From positions 117,500 through 181,499 of the forward strand of contig CAZAPG010000008.1 in NCBI GenBank assembly GCA_964486935.1: DNA of 64,000 nt, given 5' to 3'. Origin of the DNA: CAZAPG01 sp964486935 (GTDB lineage Bacteria > Chloroflexota > Anaerolineae > 4572-78 > J111). The notes beneath the pieces were generated by a model. It did not search any database and was not told the origin of the DNA. It saw only the letters and a list, made by a program, of their open reading frames with translations. Positions 52,126 through 60,457 of this stretch are shown piece after piece. Positions within the stretch are counted from its first letter, which is position 1. Every line of letters begins with the position of its first letter. Both the position numbers and the translations under genes were made by a program.

Positions 52126-53007
52126 ATGCTCGACACCGTTGACGCAGCAACCCGGGTTTTGGCCCAACAAAATTACATTGCCGATACCGGCCTGAGCACC
52201 AGCCTGTTTCTGGCGCTAAAAATGGGCAAAGCCCTGTTTCTTGAGGGCGAACCCGGTGTAGGTAAAACTGAAGTGGCCAAGGTGTTGAGCCGTATTTTCA
52301 ACGCGCCGCTCATTCGCCTGCAATGCTACGAGGGGCTGGATATTAACCACGCCGTTTATGAGTGGAACTATCCCCGCCAGCTTCTTGAAATTCAGGCTGC
52401 CCGCCAGCACAGCCACGCCCTGCCCCTGGACGATATCTTTACCGAGAAATTTCTGCTCAAACGCCCCCTGTTGCAGGCTATCGACGCCAGCCACCGGCAA
52501 CCCCCCGTCCTGCTCATCGACGAGTTGGACCGGGCCGACGAAGAATTTGAGAGCTTTCTGCTGGAACTGCTGTCGGATTTTCAAATTACCATCCCCGAAA
52601 TTGGCACCATCCGGGCCGAACATACGCCCATCATTATTATTACCTCTAACCGCACCCGCGAAATTCACGAGGCGCTCAAGCGGCGCTGCATCTACTACTG
52701 GATTGATTACCCCAGCCGGGACAAAGAAATTGAAATTGTGCAGCTAAAAGTGCCCGGCATTTCTCAACGGCTTGCAAGCCAGGTGGTCAATGTGGTGCAG
52801 GCCATCCGCCGGCAAGATTTATACAAAGTGCCCGGCGTGGCCGAAACGCTCGATTGGGCCGAAGCCCTGGGCCACCTCAACAAAACCGAACTGGACCCGG
52901 CCACCGTGGAAGCCACGCTGGGGCTGCTGCTCAAATATCAGGACGATGTTGACCGGATGAAAGGCCGCCCGGTGCAGCAGGTGGTAGAGCAGGCCCTGGC
53001 CGCCTGA
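52126..53007 (+). CDS. coxD: MoxR-type AAA ATPase, CO dehydrogenase maturation factor CoxD
   Basis: 293 residues. Walker A GEPGVGKTE, Walker B PVLLIDELDRADEEFESFLL, sensor TSNRTREIHEALKRRC. Known role in the family: CoxD, a chaperone-type ATPase, works with CoxE to complete the MoSCu active site of CO dehydrogenase. Starts the cox operon. SD is weak before ATG 52126. Confidence 0.85.
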   Translation: MLDTVDAATRVLAQQNYIADTGLSTSLFLALKMGKALFLEGEPGVGKTEVAKVLSRIFNAPLIRLQCYEGLDINHAVYEWNYPRQLLEIQAARQHSHALPLDDIFTEKFLLKRPLLQAIDASHRQPPVLLIDELDRADEEFESFLLELLSDFQITIPEIGTIRAEHTPIIIITSNRTREIHEALKRRCIYYWIDYPSRDKEIEIVQLKVPGISQRLASQVVNVVQAIRRQDLYKVPGVAETLDWAEALGHLNKTELDPATVEATLGLLLKYQDDVDRMKGRPVQQVVEQALAA

Positions 53008-53059
53008 GCCGGTGCATAAACGCGGTCGATGGTTTGAATATGTTCGGCTTCAGGCAACA

Positions 53060-53145
53060 GACGAAAGACGAAGGGCGATGGACGAAATGTCGCTGAAATA
53101 AGGCTATTCGTCATTTGTCACGCTTTGCGGTCCTTCGTTCGGCGT
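53060..53145. repeat. Period-7 repeats between coxD and coxE
   Basis: ACGAAAG-ACGAAGG-GCGATGG-ACGAAAT followed by an inverted partner (TTCGTCA-TTTGTCA and GGTCCTTCGTTCGG). Same 7-bp period as the other tracts. Confidence 0.55.
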
Positions 53146-53183
53146 TTGATAATGTCTCTGACCATCACAAAATCTGGACGACA

Positions 53184-54344
53184 ATGATGTCTGATACAGT
53201 TACTCACAATCAAACCACGCTTCCCTTTCTCTCCAATGCGCTCTATTTTGTTGACGCCCTGCGGCGGGCCGGCCTTTCCATATCGCTGGAGCAAAGCATC
53301 GACGTGGCCCAGGCGCTGGAACTGGTCAACCTGGGTAGCCGCGCTCAGGTATATTACGCCACCCGTGGCCTGCTGGTCAACCGCAAAGAAGACCTGTTGT
53401 TGTTTGACCAGCTTTTTAACCTGTTCTGGAGTTCGCCGCGCGCGCGGCAAGCGCAGCCGCCTAAAAAGGCTGTTCGCCGCAAAGCGCCGGAACCCAAACG
53501 GCTCAACATTGCCACGCTCATGGCTCAAAGAGCCAGGGCCGGCGACCCTCAACTAGACCTGGCCGACCGGGCCGGCAGCTTTAGCCAGAACGAGGTGCTG
53601 CAACAAAAAGAGTTCTCTCAAATGACCCCCGCCGAACTGGATACCATCAAACGGCTCATTCAGTCGATGCAGTGGCAGGTTAGCCACCGGCTAACGCGGC
53701 GTTACACCCCGGCCAAACAGGGCAAACAACTCAATCTGCGCCACATGCTGCGCAGCGCCGCCAAATTCGATGGCGTCCCCCTGCGGTTGCACTGGCAGAG
53801 GCGCAAAATCAAACCCCGGCCCATTGTGGCCCTGGCCGATATTAGCGGCTCGATGGAAAAATACAGCCGCCTGCTGCTGCAATTTTGCTATAGTATGACT
53901 CGTGGGTTGGTTCAGGTAGAGTCTTTTGTGTTTGGCACCCGGCTATCGCGCATTACGCCCCAGCTAAAAGTCAAAAATATCGACCGGGCCATCAACCAGG
54001 CCAGCCGGGCTGTGGTAGACTGGTCGGGCGGCACCCGCATTGGCGAGAGTTTGCGCGCCTTTAACCGAGACTGGAGCCGGCGGGTGTTGCAACGCGGGGC
54101 CGTCGTCCTCATCATTAGCGATGGTTGGGAGCGCGGCGACGTGTGGCTGCTGCGCCGGGAAATGCGCTTTTTGCAGCATCGCTGCCACCGGCTCATCTGG
54201 CTCAATCCGCTTTTGGGCAAAGAAACCTACCGTCCCCAGGTTGAGGGAATGGCCGCCGCCCTGCCCTTCATTGACGATTTTCTACCCATCCACAACCTGC
54301 AAAGCCTTGAGGCGCTGGGCGAGCATTTGGCCCGGTTGCGATAG
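53184..54344 (+). CDS. coxE: von Willebrand factor A-like protein, CoxE
   Basis: About 386 residues. VWA domain with MIDAS motif ADISGSMEKYSRLLL and the later threonine/Asp segments (DWSGGTRIGESL, ISDGWERGDVWL). N-terminal helical part (FVDALRRAGLSISLEQSIDV). CoxE partners CoxD in CO dehydrogenase copper/molybdenum site maturation. The ATG at 53184/53187 is preferred to 53115 because residues before it are unrelated and lie in repeat-derived sequence. Confidence 0.85.
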   Translation: MMSDTVTHNQTTLPFLSNALYFVDALRRAGLSISLEQSIDVAQALELVNLGSRAQVYYATRGLLVNRKEDLLLFDQLFNLFWSSPRARQAQPPKKAVRRKAPEPKRLNIATLMAQRARAGDPQLDLADRAGSFSQNEVLQQKEFSQMTPAELDTIKRLIQSMQWQVSHRLTRRYTPAKQGKQLNLRHMLRSAAKFDGVPLRLHWQRRKIKPRPIVALADISGSMEKYSRLLLQFCYSMTRGLVQVESFVFGTRLSRITPQLKVKNIDRAINQASRAVVDWSGGTRIGESLRAFNRDWSRRVLQRGAVVLIISDGWERGDVWLLRREMRFLQHRCHRLIWLNPLLGKETYRPQVEGMAAALPFIDDFLPIHNLQSLEALGEHLARLR

Positions 54345-54392
54345 GGAGTGGGCGCTAAATGTCGAAACATAAATAATCGAAAGGAATAGTAT

Positions 54393-54953
54393 ATGAGTGA
54401 GGAACTTGAACAGGTATTTGTCTCGCTGGTTAAGGCCAGTTGGGAGCGATACGACGAAATCTTTAGAAATGAACGGATGGACGACTTGCTGGTGGGGGGC
54501 GTCATTGCCTCGTGCGTTGAGGCGGGCTACCTGCTGATTGATTTGAGTTCGGATGGGGTGCATCACTACCTGCGTTTTGAGCAGTTGCCTTCCAAACATC
54601 GCCTGATTTTTGAACTGACCAACCTGACCGAAGATATGGTTTCGGCCAGGGTGTTGGGGCGACACGCGCGGGTGGTGATTGGTTATGGGCAGATGGTCAA
54701 CAATGTTAAGGCCGCCTGGCAAATTCTCAAGGCCGAGTTCAAAAGTGGTTTTTTGGACGCCACGGAACCGGGCGTCATCACCTGCGACGCCGATTTGGAT
54801 ACAGGCTACGTTTACGCCCAGGTGCCGCTGCTGCTTGATTTGGACCAATATTTTGGCCAGGGCTACCAGGTTAATTACGCCTTGCTGCAACAGCATCTCA
54901 ATGCCACAGCGCAATCACTATCCAAATATCTTTCGGGACGCTTAAGCAAATAG
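54393..54953 (+). CDS. Unrecognised protein A in the cox operon
   Basis: 186 residues, soluble, alpha/beta. SD GAAAGGA precedes ATG. N-terminal helix (FVSLVKASWERYDEIFR) and beta-rich centre (YLLIDLSSDGVHHYLRFEQL), C-terminal helix (LNATAQSLSKYLSGRLSK). The layout weakly recalls YbjN/type III-chaperone-like folds, which I cannot confirm. Lies between coxE and protein B in tight spacing; co-transcription expected. May be a CODH accessory factor. Confidence 0.65.
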   Translation: MSEELEQVFVSLVKASWERYDEIFRNERMDDLLVGGVIASCVEAGYLLIDLSSDGVHHYLRFEQLPSKHRLIFELTNLTEDMVSARVLGRHARVVIGYGQMVNNVKAAWQILKAEFKSGFLDATEPGVITCDADLDTGYVYAQVPLLLDLDQYFGQGYQVNYALLQQHLNATAQSLSKYLSGRLSK

Positions 54954-54964
54954 GAGTCGCAACC

Positions 54965-55495
54965 ATGTTTTCATTAGTTTCAAAGTTCAAGCACAGCCAG
55001 GAAATGCGGGCGAGCAAAGACGAGATTTTGGTAGGGGAAATTGTGCGGGTAATGGCCCGGCTGGGCAATCCGGCCATTGGCTTTCAGGCTACGGAAGGCG
55101 AGCAGTTGCTGCGATTTAAACCCACCCAGGACCCGGTTTTGTACTCTATTATCATCATGCTCGACCGCAAGACCGGCGGCAGCGCCATTCAGGAGGCGCT
55201 CATTGGCAGCAAGGCTGTTATCAGAGTGCAGGTTGAAGTTAAAAATTACCTGGCCGACCCGGATGACCTGATTAAAATGTATCGCACCGATTTACAGAAT
55301 CTCTTCAAAATGCCGGTTTTGGGCAGCGTGCGGTTAGACCATCAACTCAATTCGGTTTTTGCCACCAAACAAACAATCATTGATATTGATAAATATGTGC
55401 TCAAAGGTGATGAAAGCATCAACAACCTCACCCAATTGCTAACCTCAACCATTAATGAATTGCGGGAAAAGCTAAAACCCTACAAAAAAGCATAA
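54965..55495 (+). CDS. Unrecognised protein B in the cox operon
   Basis: 176 residues, soluble. SD AGGAG before ATG 54965, 11 bp after protein A. N-terminal basic helix (KFKHSQEMRASKD), central beta region (AIGFQATEGEQLLRFKPTQD, LYSIIIMLDRK) and a long C-terminal helix (INNLTQLLTSTINELREKLK). Similar layout to protein A, so the pair may share a fold, although identity is too low to judge by eye. Followed 21 bp later by coxG. Confidence 0.65.
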   Translation: MFSLVSKFKHSQEMRASKDEILVGEIVRVMARLGNPAIGFQATEGEQLLRFKPTQDPVLYSIIIMLDRKTGGSAIQEALIGSKAVIRVQVEVKNYLADPDDLIKMYRTDLQNLFKMPVLGSVRLDHQLNSVFATKQTIIDIDKYVLKGDESINNLTQLLTSTINELREKLKPYKKA

Positions 55496-55516
55496 ATCCT
55501 TGTAAGGAGCATCTAT

Positions 55517-56188
55517 ATGGAGTTATCAGGAAGCCATACTTTTAATGCCCCCCGCCACGTGGTTTGGAAAGCCTTGCTAGACCCGGAGGTGCTGGCCAGA
55601 GTGATGCCCGGCTGCGAAAAGCTGGAGCAAGTGGGCGAAAATGAGTACGAGGGCGCAATTAAAATCAAGGTCGGGCCGGTGCAGGGTAACTTTCAGGGCA
55701 AAGTTACCCTGACCAATATCAACGAGCCAGACTCTTACAGCATGGCCGTGGATGGCAAGGGCGCGCCCGGCTTTATGAAAGGCGAGGGCCATGTGCGGCT
55801 GGAAACCGAGGGCGATAGCACCGTGATGCACTACTCTGGCACGGCTCAGGTCGGTGGACGCATTGCCAGCGTGGGCCAGCGCCTGCTTGATAGCTCGGCC
55901 AAGGCCTTAACCCGGCAAAGCCTTGATAATCTGGACAAACAAATTCAGGCGCTTGCTCAGGCCGACGACGGCGGGGCGGCGCCATCGGCTGGCGGGGATG
56001 CCGAACCATCCCGACCCGCTGCGCCGCCTGCCCAGGTTGAAGCTCCCTCTCAAACCGAGTTCGCCGTGGGAGTCGCCAAAAATATGCTGGCCGACATGAT
56101 TCCGCCGGAGCGACGCCCGCTGGTGATTGGGGCCGGGGCAGTAATTTTGGTGATTGTGGCGTGGGTTATCTGGAATATGGCCGGGTAA
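55517..56188 (+). CDS. coxG: CoxG, SRPBCC-domain protein with C-terminal membrane anchor
   Basis: 223 residues: SRPBCC fold (MELSGSHTFNAPRHVVWKAL, GCEKLEQVGENEYEGAIKIK, VGPVQGNFQGKVTL) and, after an Ala/Pro linker, a C-terminal helix (LVIGAGAVILVIVAWVIWNM). CoxG is needed to anchor CO dehydrogenase to the membrane and link it to the quinone pool in known CO oxidisers. Good SD (AAGGAG). Confidence 0.9.
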   Translation: MELSGSHTFNAPRHVVWKALLDPEVLARVMPGCEKLEQVGENEYEGAIKIKVGPVQGNFQGKVTLTNINEPDSYSMAVDGKGAPGFMKGEGHVRLETEGDSTVMHYSGTAQVGGRIASVGQRLLDSSAKALTRQSLDNLDKQIQALAQADDGGAAPSAGGDAEPSRPAAPPAQVEAPSQTEFAVGVAKNMLADMIPPERRPLVIGAGAVILVIVAWVIWNMAG

Positions 56189-56225
56189 AGTGCCAGATAG
56201 AAAAACTACCATTATGAAAAAATTA

Positions 56226-56345
56226 TGTACCACGTAACGTGGAACGTGAAATGAGTCATCATGAACCAGGAGGAAGATATGTAACCCATTTCAAACGATT
56301 ACCGCCAAAAATCGTAAATCTAAAATCGTAAATCCAAAATCCCAA
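56226..56345. repeat. Period-7 repeats between coxG and coxM
   Basis: ACGTGG-AACGTGG-AACGTGA-type units at the left, then AAATCGT-AAATCTA-AAATCGT-AAATCCA-AAATCCC on the right; ends just before the strong SD of coxM. Confidence 0.6.
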
Positions 56346-56360
56346 GACAAGGAGGTCTAA

Positions 56361-57230
56361 ATGATTCCAGGGAAGTTTGAATACCTTGTTCCCAATACGC
56401 TGGATGAAGCAGTGTCGATGCTGGGCGAGCACGGTTTTGACGCCAAAATTTTGGCCGGCGGGCAAAGCCTTATTCCGGCTATGCGCTTTCGGCTGGCCGC
56501 GCCGGAAATTCTCATCGACATCAACCAGATACAGGGGTTGAGCTATATTAAAGAAGAGGCGGGTCATCTGGTTATCGGCGCAATGACCCGTGAGTCGGAG
56601 ATTGACGAGTCGGCTTTAATTAAACAGAAATACCCGCTGCTGGCCGATACGGCCAGAGTAATTGCCGACCCGCTGGTGCGCAACATGGCCACCATTGGCG
56701 GCAACCTGGCCCACGCCGACCCGGCCAACGACCACCCCGCCACCATGCTGGCCTACAACGCCCAGGTTGTGGCCGTTGGCCCCAGTGGCCAGCGCACCAT
56801 CCCCATTGACGAATTTTTTGTTGACCTGTTTGAAAACAGCCTGGCCGATAACGAGATATTAAAAGAGATTCGCATCCGCGCACCCGGAGCCAACTCCGGC
56901 GGCGCGTATCTGAAAATTGAGCGCAAAGTTGGCGATTACGCCGTATCCGCTGTGGCCGTGCAACTAACCATGAATGGCGACACCTGCGCCGCCGCCCGCA
57001 TTGGGCTGACCAATGTCTCGCCGGTGCCCATGCGCGCCAAGAACGCCGAGCAAGAACTTATCGGTAAACAGGTCACTGATTCGGTGCTGGAAGCCGCCGG
57101 TCAGGCCGCCGCCGCCGAGTGCGACCCCTCCGCCGATTTGCGCGGCAGCGTGGAATACAAACGAGATTTGACCCGCGTTTTAACCAAGCGGGCCATCCGC
57201 AAAGCCATCGAGCGAGCCAAAGGAGCGTAA
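56361..57230 (+). CDS. coxM: CO dehydrogenase medium (FAD) subunit CoxM
   Basis: 289 residues. FAD-binding motifs AGGQSLIPAMRFRLA and TIGGNLAHADPANDHPA, followed by a CO_deh_flav_C domain (YLKIERKVGDYAVSAVAVQL). Electrons pass from the Mo site through the two Fe-S clusters to FAD here. Perfect AAGGAGG SD. CoxS begins 2 bp after the stop, so translation is coupled. Confidence 0.93.
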   Translation: MIPGKFEYLVPNTLDEAVSMLGEHGFDAKILAGGQSLIPAMRFRLAAPEILIDINQIQGLSYIKEEAGHLVIGAMTRESEIDESALIKQKYPLLADTARVIADPLVRNMATIGGNLAHADPANDHPATMLAYNAQVVAVGPSGQRTIPIDEFFVDLFENSLADNEILKEIRIRAPGANSGGAYLKIERKVGDYAVSAVAVQLTMNGDTCAAARIGLTNVSPVPMRAKNAEQELIGKQVTDSVLEAAGQAAAAECDPSADLRGSVEYKRDLTRVLTKRAIRKAIERAKGA

Positions 57231-57232
57231 CA

Positions 57233-57715
57233 ATGAGCAAACACACCATCACCGTCACTGTCAATGGTCAGGAACAGACGCAAGAAGTAGAAGCCCGCAC
57301 CCTGCTGGTCCACTTTATTCGGGAGCATCTTAATTTGACCGGCACGCACATTGGCTGCGACACCACCAGTTGCGGCGCGTGTACCGTCATTCTGGATGGC
57401 AAGGCCGTCAAAAGCTGCACCATTTTTGCCGTGCAGGCTAACGGGCGCGCCGTTGAAACCATCGAAGGGATGGCCAACGGCGGGCTGCATCCGCTGCAAG
57501 AAGGCTTTTGGGAAAAGCACGGTCTACAGTGCGGCTACTGCACCCCCGGCATGATTATGAGCGCTAAAGCCTTTCTGGCCCAAAATCCCAACCCCACCGA
57601 AGAGGAAATTCGCTGGGCCATCTCCGGCAACCTGTGCCGCTGCACCGGCTACGTGAAAATTGTGGAAGCCATTCAATATGCGGCAGAGAAAATGAAAGAG
57701 AAAGCTGAAGCCTAG
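57233..57715 (+). CDS. coxS: CO dehydrogenase small (2Fe-2S) subunit CoxS
   Basis: 160 residues. N-terminal plant-type cluster GCDTTSCGACTVILDG...SC and C-terminal cluster LQCGYCTPGMIM...GNLCRCTGYV, all Cys present. Electron-transfer subunit. ATG 57233 is supported by AAGGAG; an upstream ORF (from 57119) overlaps coxM and is spurious. Confidence 0.95.
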   Translation: MSKHTITVTVNGQEQTQEVEARTLLVHFIREHLNLTGTHIGCDTTSCGACTVILDGKAVKSCTIFAVQANGRAVETIEGMANGGLHPLQEGFWEKHGLQCGYCTPGMIMSAKAFLAQNPNPTEEEIRWAISGNLCRCTGYVKIVEAIQYAAEKMKEKAEA

Positions 57716-57733
57716 CCCACAAACTTGAGATGC

Positions 57734-57845
57734 GGTAATTAGTTATTTGTAAATAGTAATTGTAAGGCGTCGATATTGGAGTTTGCAATGACTCCCCATC
57801 AACAACGGCTCAATTACCAGTTACTATTTACCATTTACCCTTACA
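57734..57845. repeat. Inverted period-7 repeat between coxS and coxL
   Basis: Left: GTAATTA-GTTATTT-GTAAATA-GTAATT-GTAAGG. Right, complement: GTAAGG-GTAAATG-GTAAATA-GTAACTG-GTAATTG. A long imperfect stem could form in the mRNA between the two cox genes. Confidence 0.6.
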
Positions 57846-57857
57846 GGAGATGTTACT

Positions 57858-60335
57858 ATGACAGAACGATCCATTGAAGAAGCCCTGAAAAATTCGCCGG
57901 AAGTGCCTTCGAGCGCGGAGGTGTTTGATAAGGCCCGCCCCGATAAAAATAACTCGGTCAATGTGCCGACCAGCCACGATGTGCAGGTCAAAACCCCGGA
58001 TAAAATTTGCGGCATGGGCCATCGCATGAAACGAAAGGAAGACCCTCGCTTTATTCAGGGCAGGGGCAATTATGTAGACGACGTGAAGCTGCCCGGCATG
58101 CTCTACCTGGATATTGTCCGCAGCCCCTACGCCCACGCCAAAATCGTCAACATCGACGCCAGCGAGGCGCTGAAACTGCCCGGCGTGGTGGCGGTCATCA
58201 CCGGCAAAGATTTGCAGGAGGCCGGCAATCTCCACTGGATGCCCACTCTCATGTCCGACACGCAGATGGTGCTGCCCACCGAAAAGGTGGTCTACTACGC
58301 CCAGGAAGTGGCCGCCGTCATTGCCACCGACCGCTACACCGCCGCCGACGCCATCGAGCTGGTGCAGGTTGAATACGAACCCCTGCCGGTGGTGGTCGAC
58401 CCGTTTGAGGCGCTCAAGGATGAAGTGATTGTGCGCGATGATAAAGAGAACAAAACCAACCACATCTGGCACTGGGAAGCGGGCGACAAAGCCTCTACCG
58501 ATAAAGTGTTTGCCGAAGCCGCCAAAGTGGTCAAACAGCAAATGTATATCCCGCGTATCCACGTGGCCTCCATCGAGACCTGCGGCATGGTGGCCCACTG
58601 GGATAAAGTCAAAGAGCACCTGACCATTTATATGACCTCGCAGGCCCCGCACGCCCACCGGACGGTGGTCTCGCTGGTGAGCGGCCTGCCGGAGCACAAA
58701 ATCCGGGTGATTTCGCCCGATATTGGCGGCGGCTTTGGCGGCAAAGTGCCGGTTTACCCCGGCTATGTCTGCACCATCGTAGCCAGCCTGGTCACGGGCA
58801 AGCCGGTCAAATGGGTCGAAGACCGCAGCGAGAATTTACAGGCCGACAGCTTTGCCCGCGATTATCACATTGAGGCTGAAATGGCCGCCGACGCCAGCGG
58901 CAAAATAACCGGCCTGCGCGTCCGCACCCTGGCCGACCACGGCGCTGCCGACGCCGCGGCCAACCCGTCCAAGTTTCCGGCGGGGCTGTACAGCATCGGC
59001 ACCGGCAGCTACGATATGAAGGCGGCCCACTTCTCGGTAGATGGCGTTTATACCAACAAGCCGCCGGGAGGCGTGGCCTATCGCTGCTCCTTTCGCGTCA
59101 CCGAGGCCGTCCACATGATTGAGCGCATGGCCGATATTATGGCCCACGAGTTGGGCGAAGACCCGGCCCAGTTCCGCATGAAAAACTTTATCAAGCCGGA
59201 GCAATTCCCCTACCAATCGCCCACCGGCTGGGAGTACGACAGCGGCAACTACGCCGAGGCGCTCAAAGTGGCGCTGGATATGGTTGGCTACGACGAGTTG
59301 CGCAAAGAGCAGGCCGAAAAACGCGCCCGCGGCGAGCTGATGGGCATCGGCATTTCCAGCTTTACCGAAGTGGTCGGGGCCGGGCCGTCGCGTACCTTTG
59401 ACATTTTGGGCATCAAAATGTTTGATAGCTGCGAAATTCGCATTCACCCCACCGGCAAGGCCATTGCCCGCATCGGCGTGCAAACCCAGGGGCAGGGCCA
59501 CGAGACCACCTTTGCCCAGATTATCGCCGAAGAGTTGGGCATCCCCGCCGGCGATGTGGAGGTGGAACACGGCGATACCGACACCGCTCCCTACGGCCTG
59601 GGCACTTACGCCAGCCGCTCGACGCCCACAGCCGGAGCGGCCACCGCGGTGGCTTCTCGCAAAATTCGGGCCAAAGCCAAAAAGATTGCCGCCCACCTGC
59701 TGGAAGTGAGCGAGGATGACCTGGAGTGGGATGTCGATAAATTTGTGGTCAAAGGCTCGCCGGAGCAGGCCAAAACCATTCAGGATATTGCCTTTGCTGC
59801 CTACACCAACCACCCCGAAGGGCTGGAAGCCGGGCTGGAGGCCGTGCATTATTACGACCCGCCCAACCTGACCTTTCCCTTTGGCAGCTACATCTGCGTG
59901 GTCGATATCGACAAGGGCACCGGCGAGGTGCATGTGCGCCGCTTTGTGGCCGTGGACGACTGCGGCAACATCATCAACCCGCTGGTAGTGGAGGGCCAGA
60001 TTCACGGCGGCCTGACCATGGGGCTGGCCCCGGCCCTGTTTGAGGAGATTGTTTACGATGAAAACGGTCAGAACCTGAGCGGCACCTTTATGGACTATCT
60101 GCTGCCTACCGCCGTGGAAACCCCCAACTGGGAGTTGGGTAAAACCATCACCCCCTCGCCGCACCACCCGTTGGGCGCCAAAGGCGTGGGCGAGTCGCCC
60201 ACGGTGGGCGCGCCGCCGGCTATTGCCAACGCCGTGGTCGATGCGCTGTGGCATCTGGGCGTCCGCCACATCGACATCCCCATTACGCCGCAAAAAGTGT
60301 GGAAAATTCTGCGCGAGAAGGGCGTAACGGAGTAA
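57858..60335 (+). CDS. coxL: CO dehydrogenase large subunit CoxL, form I
   Basis: 825 residues. The active-site loop AYRCSFR (residues 407-413, nucleotides 59076-59096) has Cys410, equivalent to the Cys that binds the Cu of the Mo-S-Cu centre; this is the form I signature, unlike the AYRGAGR of form II. Molybdopterin-contact segments include DIGGGFGGKVPVYPG, QTQGQGHETTFAQI and the catalytic Glu779 in KGVGESPTVGAPPA. Oxidises CO + H2O to CO2 + 2H+ + 2e-. AGGAG SD before ATG 57858. Function predicted from motif; maturation genes are upstream. Confidence 0.95.
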   Translation: MTERSIEEALKNSPEVPSSAEVFDKARPDKNNSVNVPTSHDVQVKTPDKICGMGHRMKRKEDPRFIQGRGNYVDDVKLPGMLYLDIVRSPYAHAKIVNIDASEALKLPGVVAVITGKDLQEAGNLHWMPTLMSDTQMVLPTEKVVYYAQEVAAVIATDRYTAADAIELVQVEYEPLPVVVDPFEALKDEVIVRDDKENKTNHIWHWEAGDKASTDKVFAEAAKVVKQQMYIPRIHVASIETCGMVAHWDKVKEHLTIYMTSQAPHAHRTVVSLVSGLPEHKIRVISPDIGGGFGGKVPVYPGYVCTIVASLVTGKPVKWVEDRSENLQADSFARDYHIEAEMAADASGKITGLRVRTLADHGAADAAANPSKFPAGLYSIGTGSYDMKAAHFSVDGVYTNKPPGGVAYRCSFRVTEAVHMIERMADIMAHELGEDPAQFRMKNFIKPEQFPYQSPTGWEYDSGNYAEALKVALDMVGYDELRKEQAEKRARGELMGIGISSFTEVVGAGPSRTFDILGIKMFDSCEIRIHPTGKAIARIGVQTQGQGHETTFAQIIAEELGIPAGDVEVEHGDTDTAPYGLGTYASRSTPTAGAATAVASRKIRAKAKKIAAHLLEVSEDDLEWDVDKFVVKGSPEQAKTIQDIAFAAYTNHPEGLEAGLEAVHYYDPPNLTFPFGSYICVVDIDKGTGEVHVRRFVAVDDCGNIINPLVVEGQIHGGLTMGLAPALFEEIVYDENGQNLSGTFMDYLLPTAVETPNWELGKTITPSPHHPLGAKGVGESPTVGAPPAIANAVVDALWHLGVRHIDIPITPQKVWKILREKGVTE

Positions 60336-60360
60336 AACGTAGTTTCTTAATAAGTTCCTC

Positions 60361-60395
60361 AAGACCTCAAAGGTTTCAAAAACCTTTGAGGTCTT
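60361..60395 (+). terminator. Long perfect hairpin after coxL
   Basis: AAGACCTCAAAGGTT and its exact complement AACCTTTGAGGTCTT, loop TCAAA. No long T run; a processing or terminating stem, or a repeat. Confidence 0.55.
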
Positions 60396-60457
60396 CATTG
60401 GGTCAGAAACAGCCTGTTTCTTATAAGTGTAGACTGATGATACAAGGAGGTATCACA

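Noticed and set aside
60361..60395. Post-coxL hairpin as a third mobile element
   Set aside because: Arms are perfect but no flanking direct repeat or extended ends are visible; terminator or processing stem is simpler.
58836..60398. 520-codon ORF antisense to coxL
   Set aside because: A frame shadow of the G/C-rich coxL gene; no SD, no domain, and the coxL product is certain.
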